A stretch of DNA of 64,000 nt from Mytilus trossulus (lineage: Eukaryota; Mollusca; Bivalvia; Mytilida; Mytilidae): contig NC_086382.1 in assembly GCF_036588685.1 (NCBI RefSeq), positions 77,163,999-77,227,998 of the forward strand, in the 5' to 3' direction. The notes below the pieces were generated by a model. The model worked only from the letters and a program-made list of their open reading frames with translations. It ran no database searches and was not told the origin of the DNA. The translations under genes and the position numbers were made by a program. This document shows positions 58,301 through 64,000 of this stretch, piece after piece; the stretch's first letter is position 1, and each line of letters starts with the position of its first letter.

Positions 58301-61300
58301 CTACAGGTTGAACTTTGAAGACATAGCTAGTTTTTAAACTTCATGTAATAGACACCCGTGTGTCCCTTAATGACCTTGACATTAACCTTAATTGTGGTGT
58401 TATTTTACATAGACTATACCCTGTATTTGTCATCAAGAAGACTGGCCATCCATATGCTGCCAATGCAAACCTCATGTAATGGACGACCTTGTGACCCTTA
58501 ATGACCTTGACATTTACCTTAATTGTAACGTGGTGTTATTTTACATAGACCACACCCAGTATTTGTCATCAAGAAGACTGGCCATCCATATGCTACCAAT
58601 GCAAACCTCATGTAAAGGACGACCTTGTGACCATTAATGACCTTGACATTTACCTTAATTGTGGTGTTATTTTACATAGACCACACCCAGTATTTGTCAT
58701 CATGAAGACTGGCCATCCATATGCTACCAATGCAAACCTCATGTAAAGGACGACCTTGTGACCATTAATGACCTTGACATTTACCTTAATTGTGGTGTTA
58801 TTTTACATAGACCACACCCAGTATTTGTCATCATGAAGACTGGCCATCCATATGCTGCCAATGCAAACCTCATGTAATGGACGACCTTGTTGTACTCATC
58901 CATGACATCTGGGTGGCTCAGTTGCAGGAATTCTGTTTTGGGTACAATAGGGACTCCTGATAAATACTGGTATACATCATTCTCTGACTGAAATAGAAAA
59001 TATCATTGTACCTAAATATATGTACATTTTTTTTTTTAATTTCTATTTCCTTACTAAATAGAATGCAGCAATATTTTTCTATTAGTTTTATATCCTAGGT
59101 TCATTAACCACTGAGCTTACAAGACCCTCATTTTTAGTCAAAGTTATTAAACCAAATCCCCCCTCCAATAATTAACTAAGCAAAAATATTTGAAAAAATA
59201 AAATAAAAATTCAAGTGTGAAAACAAGAAATCAGGGTTATAGGAAACTAAAGGATTGACTTGATATAAAACCATCTGCAACTATGGCCAAACAATGTAAT
59301 GATAAAAATCTTTGTTAAGAAGCCAACTGACTTACTTGTAGATCTTGTCTTGCTGATAATTTTTTGCTATTTTAAGTATCTATCAATCTGTAATAGTTTT
59401 GAAGATTAAAACAAGTGAAACTGCGAGCTACTGCTCACTGATAATACCCCCGCCGCAAGTGGATAATATAAATAGTGTAAAAATAAACAAGTGTTCGGTA
59501 AACAGGAAGTTGTCAAGTGATGAATCTGAAAACGCATCACACGGTATAGCTGACTTATATAAATCCTGAAACCAAATTTCAGAAATTCTTGTATTGTAGT
59601 TCCTGAGAAAAGTGTGACGAAAATTTTCAACTTGGCTATCATGTGTAAAATCATACAAGTGTTCGGTAAACAGGAAGTTGTCAAGTAATCAAACTGAAAA
59701 CGCATCACAAGGTATAGCTGACTTAGATAAACCCTGAAACCAAATTTCAGAAATCCTTGTATTGTAGTTCCTAAGAAAAATGCGACGAAAAAATAAATAG
59801 TGTAAACATATGCAAGTGTTCGGTAAACAGGAAGTTGTCGAGTGATGAATCTGAAAACCCATCACACAGTATAACTGACTCATATAAATCCTGAAACCAA
59901 ATTTCAGAAATCCTTGTATTGTAGTTCCTGAGAAAAGTGTGACGAAAATTTTCAACTTGGCTATCATGTGTAAAATCATACAAGTGTTCAGTTAACAGGA
60001 AGTTGTCAAGTGATCAATCTGAAAACGCATCACACGGTATAGCTGACTTAGATAAACCCTGAAACCAAATTTCATAAATCCTTGTATTGTAGTTCCTGAG
60101 AAAAATGTGATGAAAATTTTCAACTTGGCTATCAAGTGTAAAATCATATAAGTGTTCGGTAAACAGGAAGTGGTCAAGTGATCAATCTGAAAACGCATCA
60201 CACAGTATAGCTGACCTAGATAAACCCTGAAACCTAATTTCAGAAATCCTTGTATTGTAGTTCCTGAGAAAAATGTGACGAAAATTTTCAACTTGGCTAT
60301 CATGTGTAAAATCATACAAGTGTTCGGTTAACAGGAAGTCGATGAATGATGAATCTGAAAACGCATCACACAGTATGGCTGACATATATAAATGTTGATA
60401 CCAAATTACAGAACGGGTGGATGTGTAGTTCCTGAGAAAAATGTGACGAAAGTTTCATGGGACGGACTGACTGACGGACGGACGGACGGACAGACTGACG
60501 GACAGACAGAGGTAAAACAGTATACCCCCCTTTTAAAGCGGGGGTATAAAAAACAGTATACCCCCCCTTTTTTAAGGCGGGGGTATAAATAGGCAAAACT
60601 GCTAAAGAGGGTCAAGAGGGTCAAAATCCTATTTACAGGCATCAGAAGTAGATTTAAAGATAATAGACAAAACTTTAATTTCAGTCTATGCTCTATATTT
60701 AGCCATGTCAGCCATTATTGATGGCAAGTGGGATCATATGATACAATGTGGCAAAGTTGGGTTACAAATTTAGTGAACTTCTGAGCCAGTAGAGCTAAAA
60801 ATAAACCTTTCTATTGTCTCCCTTACATAATTGTCTCCATAGCAACTCACCTGTGATATACCATGTCGCCTTAGCAACACTCACCTGTGATACAACATGT
60901 CTCATTCGAATCTTCTGATGTCTCCTTAGCAACACTCACCTGTGATACAGCAAGTCTCCTTAGCAACACTCACCTGTGATACAACATGTCTCATTCGAAT
61001 CTTCTGATGTCTCTATAGCAACACTCACCTGTGATACAACATGTCTCCATAGCAACACTCACCTGTGATACAACATGTCTCCTTAGCAACACTCACCTGT
61101 GATACAACACGACTCATTCGAATCTTCTGATGTCTCCATAGCAACACTCACCTGTGATACAACATGTCTCCATAGCAACACTCACCTGTGATACAACATG
61201 TCTCCTTATCAACACTCCCCTGTGATTCAACATGTCTCCAAAGCAACACTCACCGGTGATACAACATGTCTCCTTAGCAACACTCACCTGTGATACAACA

Positions 61301-62960
61301 TGTCTCATTAGAATCTTCTGATGTCTCCTTAGCAACACTCACCTGTGATACAACATGTCTCCATAGCAACACTCACCTGTGATACAACATGTCTCCTTAG
61401 CTAAACTCACCTGTGATACAACATGTCTCATTCGAATCTTCTGATGTCTCCATAGCAACACTCACCTGTGATACAATATGTCTCCATAGCAACACTCACC
61501 TGTGATACAACATGTCTCATTAGAATCTTCTGATGTCTCCTTAGCAACACTCACCTGTGAGACAACATGTCTCTTTCTAATCTTCTGATGTCTCCTTAGC
61601 AACACTCACCTGTGATACAACATGTCTCATTTGAATCTTCTGATGTCTCCTTAGCAACCCTCACCTGTGATAAAACATGTCTACTAGCAACACTCAGCTG
61701 TGATACAACAACTCTCCTTAGCAACACTCACCTGTGATACAACATGTCTCATTCGAATCTTCTGATGTTTCCTTAGCAACACTCACCTGTGATACAACAA
61801 GTCTCCTTAGCAACACTCACCTGTGATACAACATGTCTCATTAGAATCTTCTGATGTCTCCATAGCAACAATCACCTGTGATACAACATGTCTCCATAGC
61901 AACACTCACCTGTGATACAACATGTCTCATTTGAATCTTCTGATGTCTCCATATCAACATTCACCTGTGATACAACATGTCTCCAAAGCAACACTCACCT
62001 GTGATACAACATGTCTCCATAGCAACACTCACCTGTGATACAACATGTCTCCTTAGCAACACTCACCTGTGATACAACATGTCTCATTCAAATCTTCTGA
62101 TGTCTCCATAGCAACATTCACCTGTGATACAACATGTCTCCATAGCAACACTCACCTGTGATACAACATGTCTCCTTAGCAACACTCACCTGTGATACAA
62201 CATGTCTCATTCGAATCTTCTGATGTTTCCTTAGCAACACTCACCTGTGATACAACAAGTCTCCATAGCAACACTCGCCTGTGATACAACATGTCTCCTT
62301 AGCAACACTCACCTGTGATACAACATGTCACATTCGAATCTTCTGATGTCTCCATAGCAACATTCACCTGTGATACAACATGTCTCAGTAGCAACACTCA
62401 CCTGTGATACAACAAGTCTCCTTAGCAACACCCACCTGTGATACAACATGTCTCCTTAGCAACACTCACCTGTGATACAACATGTCTCATTCGAATCTTC
62501 TGATGTCTCCATAGCAACATTCACCTGTGATACAACATGTCTCCATAGCAACACTCACCTGTGATACAACATGTCTCCTTAGCAACACTCACCTGTGATA
62601 CAACATGTCTCATTCGAATCTTCTGATGTCTCCTTAGCAACACTCACCTGTGATACAACATGTCTCATTAAAATCTTCTGAGGTCTCCTTAGCAACACTC
62701 ACCTGTGATACAACAAGTCTCCTTAGCAACACTCATCTGTGATACAACATGTCTCATTCGAATCTTCTGATGTCTCCTTAGCAACACTCACCTGTGATAC
62801 AACAAGTCTCCTTAGCAACACTCACCTGTGATACAACATGTCTCATTCGAATCTTCTGATGTCTCCTTAGCAACACAATTCCAGCAAATACATCTGATGG
62901 AACAACATCTAAATCACGGAAAAACTCTTGTAGTAATTTTGCTATCTCGGCTATAGAATT
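42211..62960 (-). CDS. DAGLA: DAGLA-type sn-1-specific diacylglycerol lipase, C-terminal 842 aa (12 exons; 5' end outside window)
   Basis: Hydrolyses diacylglycerol at sn-1 to make 2-arachidonoylglycerol, at the plasma membrane (family knowledge). Exons in order: 62960-62826, 58987-58785, 55505-55361, 55023-54940, 54605-54528, 51894-51814, 51139-50997, 48663-48595, 47869-47797, 47278-47079, 45885-45747, 43389-42211; sum 2529 nt, all in frame. The lipase core has [26 protein letters not shown], the nucleophile elbow GHSLGAG (Ser257 of this partial), AYSPPGG and GKDVVPR (Asp309, matching human Asp524). [12 protein letters not shown] (His393) probably holds the third catalytic residue. The ~390-aa Ser/Asp-rich tail marks the alpha rather than the beta type. 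The four-helix membrane N-terminus lies beyond 64000. Six splice junctions are tandemly duplicated or amplified. Confidence 0.95.
42255..42392 (-). repeat. In-frame 69-bp coding duplication in the DAGLA tail
   Basis: Two adjacent 23-residue units, [20 protein letters not shown] and [20 protein letters not shown], differ at a few positions. The 69-bp period keeps frame. Confidence 0.85.
43390..45746. other. DAGLA last intron with small duplications
   Basis: Holds short duplications at 43500-43562 (GATCAACATCTTTATAACTT), 43915-43990, 44900-45065 (about 83 bp, two copies) and 45105-45172 (29 bp, two copies), plus the repeat copy at 44055-44250. None includes an exon edge. Confidence 0.6.
44055..44250 (+). 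repeat. Interspersed repeat copy (17890 family)
   Basis: Nearly identical to 18030-18215: ATTAGTATGGCGTTCATTAT, GGGGCCAGCTGAAGGACG, TATTTGGTCGGGTTGTTGTC. Confidence 0.75.
45747..45885 (-). CDS. DAGLA: DAGLA exon k (partial residues 404-450)
   Basis: Encodes [20 protein letters not shown], then [20 protein letters not shown] and MDALEK. Human has YFAIWGDNKAFNEVIISPAML. Acceptor TTCACAG, donor GTATAA. Confidence 0.94.
46205..46330 (-). repeat. Interspersed repeat copy, inverted (17890 family)
   Basis: Plus-strand text AAATGGGGAATGTGTCAAAG, AGACAACAACCCGACCATAG and CAGCAGAAGGTCACCAACAG is the complement of the other copies. Confidence 0.75.
47079..47278 (-). CDS. DAGLA: DAGLA exon j (partial residues 338-404)
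   Basis: Encodes [20 protein letters not shown], a charged loop ([20 protein letters not shown]), then [20 protein letters not shown]. Human has TPLYPPGRIIHVVHNHP. The loop corresponds to the DAGL regulatory-loop region. Donor is GG|GTTAGT. Confidence 0.93.
47797..47869 (-). CDS. DAGLA: DAGLA exon i (partial residues 313-337)
   Basis: Encodes [20 protein letters not shown] and NNSK (human RIGLSQLEGFRRQLLDVLQ). Acceptor TATTACAG|A, donor GTAATG. Confidence 0.92.
48060..48505 (-). repeat. Interspersed bivalve-type repeat, inverted, with a 3-copy internal unit
   Basis: Complement of the 51150-51385 family. Inside it a 40-bp unit, TATAGCTTGCTGTTTGATGT plus GAGCCAAGGC, occurs three times (48310-48410). 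Confidence 0.7.
48595..48663 (-). CDS. DAGLA: DAGLA exon h, catalytic Asp (partial residues 290-313)
   Basis: Encodes [19 protein letters not shown], then VVP and AG of Arg (human YSKEFVTAVVLGKDLVPR). Asp309 aligns with the catalytic Asp524 of human DAGLA. Donor GTAGTT. Confidence 0.94.
49008..51056 (-). repeat. Array G: 71-bp minisatellite carrying the DAGLA catalytic-exon donor (~28 copies beyond the exon)
   Basis: Each minus-strand unit repeats the end of exon g (CAACAAGAATATCCTGGATT .. CCTGGGGGCCTCCTAAG) joined to donor GTTTGTATACTA. That covers the codons of [19 protein letters not shown] plus a 9-nt intron piece. The unit is not a multiple of three, so read-through would shift frame each time. 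Variants include GGGGTCC for GGGGGCC and loss of one C. Confidence 0.96.
50997..51139 (-). CDS. DAGLA: DAGLA exon g, catalytic serine exon (partial residues 243-290), source of 71-bp array
   Basis: Encodes [20 protein letters not shown], then [20 protein letters not shown] and SPPGGLL. The GHSLG elbow carries the nucleophile. Acceptor TTTTTCAG, donor CTAAG|GTTTGT. The last 56-62 nt ([19 protein letters not shown]) and the donor are copied about 28 times downstream. The acceptor and about 28 nt of exon are copied once upstream. Confidence 0.95.
51109..51430 (-). repeat. 275-bp duplication of the DAGLA exon g acceptor around a dispersed repeat
   Basis: ACAAGATCATATCTCTCTGC TCCAATCTCCTGAAAAATAA occurs at 51109-51150 (real exon start) and again at 51384-51425. 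On the minus strand both read TTATTTTTCAG|GAGATTGG. The dispersed repeat 51150-51385 lies between them. Confidence 0.85.
51150..51385 (+). repeat. Interspersed bivalve-type repeat copy
   Basis: Shows GAAGATGTGGTGTGAGTGCC, AATGAGACAACTCTCCATCC, CGGCCTTCAACACGGAGCCT, GCTATAAAGGGCCCC and ACCAACGGTCTAATCTATAT. Confidence 0.75.
51814..51894 (-). CDS. DAGLA: DAGLA exon f (partial residues 216-242)
   Basis: Encodes [20 protein letters not shown], then QAFGKCS. Human has [24 protein letters not shown]. Phase 0 at both ends; donor GTAAGT. Confidence 0.95.
52335..52354 (+). repeat. 20-bp poly-G run
   Basis: Eight T then 20 G, followed by TGTGACTTGTTGTGTG repeats. In a DAGLA intron; could form a G-quadruplex or be error-prone in sequencing. 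Confidence 0.85.
52822..54380. mobile_element. piggyBac-like non-autonomous transposon (~1.56 kb, TTAA target)
   Basis: TTAA precedes CCCTTTAACGTTC on the left. GAATGTTAAAGGG precedes TTAA on the right, so the terminal inverted repeats match at 12 of 13 positions. TTAA targets with CCC ends are typical of the piggyBac superfamily. The left subterminal ACCGGTCAATTTGACCGAT is itself nearly palindromic. No transposase frame was seen. It sits in the DAGLA intron between exons e and f. Confidence 0.8.
53600..53740 (+). mobile_element. tRNA-like SINE nested in the piggyBac-like element
   Basis: A box TGGCTCAGTGG (53608-53618) and B box GGTTCAAACC (53652-53661) are spaced as in tRNA promoters. The flanks do not pair as an acceptor stem, so it is not a functional tRNA. 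A TAACTTAACTTAACTTTACT tail follows. Confidence 0.65.
54425..54605 (-). repeat. Two-copy 93-bp duplication of DAGLA exon e with its donor
   Basis: The exon from TTAACAGATTTAAAGGC-type start through GGACATAAA|GTAAGTG is present at 54528-54605 (real) and again at 54435-54511. The second copy lacks the GATGTG start but has ATTAACAG, which could act as an acceptor. One C/T change separates the copies in most of their length. Confidence 0.93.
54528..54605 (-). CDS. DAGLA: DAGLA exon e (partial residues 190-215)
   Basis: Encodes [20 protein letters not shown], then DWVGHK. Human has DALTDLTGDAERLPVEG and TWLGHKGM. Acceptor TTTTACAG, donor CATAAA|GTAAGT. A second copy of most of the exon plus donor lies 93 bp downstream. 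Confidence 0.95.
54940..55023 (-). CDS. DAGLA: DAGLA exon d (partial residues 162-189)
   Basis: Encodes [20 protein letters not shown], then IRGTLSLQ. Human has YETPFYVAVDHDKKKVVISIRGTLS. This is the first strand block of the alpha/beta-hydrolase fold. Donor GTAAGT, phase 0. Confidence 0.95.
55361..55505 (-). CDS. DAGLA: DAGLA exon c (partial residues 113-161)
   Basis: Encodes [20 protein letters not shown], then [20 protein letters not shown] and VYVTYHVD. The Cys cluster and EEDNCCGC-like block match human DAGLA. Donor is GTATGT. Acceptor TATTTCAG plus exon start occur as four 71-bp copies; the start given is the copy next to the exon body. Confidence 0.9.
55447..55731 (-). repeat. Array I: 71-bp repeat of the DAGLA exon c acceptor (4 copies)
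   Basis: Each unit reads acceptor (TATTTCAG or TTTGTAG type) then GTGTTGTTGTTCCTGTTGTG and GATTGAGGCACCCTAAGGG to ATTGATGAT. The copy nearest the exon body continues into the coding frame. The acceptor type alternates along the four units. Confidence 0.93.
55732..58329. other. DAGLA intron with small duplications and a retro-tail-like microsatellite
   Basis: 56545-56690 carries a 70-bp unit twice (GTTAGTTTATCAATAGATTT, TGTTATTGTTAATTATACAG). 57405-57528 ends in a TTAC microsatellite after AATAAACAT, like a retrotransposon 3' tail. The rest is AT-rich without features. Confidence 0.5.
57498..57525 (+). repeat. (TTAC)n microsatellite
   Basis: About six perfect TTAC units after AATAAACAT. Confidence 0.85.
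58330..58880 (-). repeat. Array J: ~125-130-bp repeat of the DAGLA exon b end and donor (4 copies plus a partial)
   Basis: Each minus-strand unit contains ACATGAGGTTTGCATTGGCA, GCATATGGATGGCCAGTCTT, AATACTGGGTGTGG, ACACCACAATTAAG and donor GTAAATGTCAAGG. The unit at the exon is the real end of exon b. The farthest unit is the most diverged. Confidence 0.92.
58785..58987 (-). CDS. DAGLA: DAGLA exon b (partial residues 46-113)
   Basis: Encodes [20 protein letters not shown], then [20 protein letters not shown] and [13 protein letters not shown]. Human has [17 protein letters not shown] and ACGLCQLAR. Donor is TTAAG|GTAAAT. An upstream GTGTGG also keeps phase but loses the conserved CGLC block. 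The exon end plus donor is repeated four times. Confidence 0.92.
59405..60600 (-). repeat. Dispersed repeat with ~170-bp internal tandem units and GACG-rich end
   Basis: A unit with AAGTGTTCGGTAAACAGGAA, GTTGTCAAGTGATGAATCTG, AACGCATCACACGGTATAGC and TTGTATTGTAGTTCCTGAGA recurs about six times. It ends in GACGGACGGACGGACAGAC and two GTATACCCCC blocks. It resembles the 1195-1412 repeat in its GACG-rich end. Confidence 0.8.
60838..62876 (-). repeat. Array H: 34/55-bp minisatellite carrying the DAGLA exon a donor (~45-50 copies)
   Basis: Short units read GTTGTATCACAG|GTGAGTG then TTGCTAAGGAGACAT. Long units add CAGAAGATTCGAATGAGACA and so keep 42 nt of exon ([14 protein letters not shown]). The CACAG|GTGAGT junction is kept in nearly all units; a few are altered. 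Units of both lengths alternate irregularly. The array merges with the real exon end at 62826. Confidence 0.96.
62826..62960 (-). CDS. DAGLA: DAGLA exon a (partial residues 1-45), source of array at 60838-62876
   Basis: Acceptor TTTTTTCAG, donor TATCACAG|GTGAGT. Encodes [20 protein letters not shown], then [20 protein letters not shown] and HVVSQ. Human DAGLA has DTDLVPSDIAAGLVLLRQR here. The donor and up to 42 nt of exon are copied about 45-50 times downstream. Confidence 0.93.
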
Positions 62961-64000
62961 CTGAAAAAACATTAAAATTTTATATTTTGAGAGTTACTGG
63001 ATAGAAATGCAACTTTTACAATTACTGTTTCTAAACAAAAGTTAAAACATCAATTTTAAATTACATGTATAATGAATTGAAGGTGATACGGTGACCTTAC
63101 ACTGTTAATTGCTATGTCTCTGTGTCATTTGGTCTCTTGTAAAGAGTTGGCAATCATACCACATCTTCTTATATTGAAGCAGACAATGAAAAAACCTGTA
63201 TTCTTTATTGATGTTTTATATCATAAAACTATTTCTACGCAATGAATTGTCAAGGTTATAAACAAGGTCACAGGTATACAGTCAGTTACAGTACTATGTA
63301 CCACAAAAGAATTTACATTCAATACAATTTGCTTGCAAATACAACACAGTTACAGTATAAATATTGCTAATTAACTTTTTATTGTGTACCCTACTTTACA
63401 AGCAAAAATTCTACATAAAATGCAATCTTTTAAACATCAGTCTGTTGCAATAAAGTTATTAGATAGACCCCAATGCTGTTTATCCTTAGATCCTATAGAT
63501 TTGTCATGACCATATCTTCAATGTGCTATAGTACTTTTTTTGTCAGTCTGCAGTTCAAGTTTTTTTTATTTACTTTGGCCTGCATCTAAAAATGAATTGC
63601 AGTGAACATCACATTGGTGACTTATTATCTTAGAACCAAGGGTATACATTGAATTAAAACTTCTTGTAACCAATTTTATATTGAATAAGTCAGACCAGAT
63701 AACCTAATCAAACTGGAAATCCATATATTATAAATTAGGGTAATAGAAATATTTGATTCCTGACTTCAGGACGGAGTGTTATTGATCCGGTTCAATGTTC
63801 TTGTTGATTTCTGATGCAGAATGATAAGGAAATTACTACAGGATATCTGTGTTACACTATATATCTATATGGCCTTCCAAATACCGTTTCGATCCCTAAC
63901 ATCACTGAAGAGACATTTATTGTCGAAATCCGGATATGGTGTACTAAAGAAATATTGACACCGAATGTTTGTGGCACAACATCCTGTCCACAAGTTTTTT
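62961..64000. other. DAGLA upstream intron
   Basis: No further exon recognised. 63090-63175 is a fragment of the dispersed repeat family of 2500-2680 (GTCATTTGGTCTCTTGTAAA, CATACCACATCTTCTTATAT). The next exon upstream in the transcript lies beyond the window. Confidence 0.5.

Noticed and set aside
58840-58850. DAGLA exon b donor at GTGTGG
   Set aside because: It keeps phase, but the longer exon ending TTAAG|GTAAAT has a stronger donor and restores the conserved GCGLC block.
61114-61338. Open frame with repeated [14 protein letters not shown]
   Set aside because: Read-through of array H units across the donor GTGAGT, not a separate gene.

Overview
The window is nuclear DNA of a metazoan. 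It is AT-rich, its genes have many small exons, and it carries several interspersed repeats that I know as typical of bivalve genomes. A mussel-like (Mytilus-type) bivalve is the best guess; the species call is inference. Three protein-coding genes can be rebuilt exon by exon. In each one every join keeps the reading frame and the product matches a known family.

Layout: (1) RPF2, minus strand, CDS 21736 to 1457, 10 exons, 313 aa, a Brix-domain ribosome-biogenesis factor. (2) SAXO4 (also called PPP1R32), plus strand, CDS 24012 to 35096, 11 coding exons, 458 aa, a ciliary/axonemal protein. It is head-to-head with RPF2 across a compact promoter region (about 21740-22200) that holds an E-box, an ETS site, a CRE-like site and a perfect RFX X-box. 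(3) A DAGLA-type sn-1-specific diacylglycerol lipase, minus strand, CDS 62960 to 42211. Twelve exons (842 aa) lie in the window; the N-terminal membrane domain lies beyond 64000. SAXO4 and DAGLA are tail-to-tail, and their human orthologues are also near neighbours on 11q12.2. About 7 kb of AT-rich sequence with MITEs separates them.

The most striking feature is the tandem repeats. Almost every large array, and many two-copy duplications, contain a splice junction of the adjacent exon: a piece of exon plus its 5' or 3' splice site, copied from 2 to about 70 times. RPF2 exon 7 (100 nt) has about 45 copies of its own donor on one side and about 70 copies of its own acceptor on the other. The same pattern occurs at SAXO4 exons 4, 7, 8 and 9 and at six junctions of the DAGLA gene, including the exon that encodes the catalytic GHSLG serine. 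Two arrays (12999-14558 and 24922-25233) do not fit the pattern. Splice-junction minisatellites at every stage of growth, in three unrelated neighbouring genes, are the main candidate for something undescribed here.

Mobile elements include a 5'-truncated CR1/jockey-type LINE in RPF2 intron 1, a 1.56-kb TTAA-flanked piggyBac-like element with a nested tRNA-like SINE in a DAGLA intron, three MITEs with clear terminal inverted repeats, a palindromic element near 11.5 kb, and many copies of two bivalve-type interspersed repeats.
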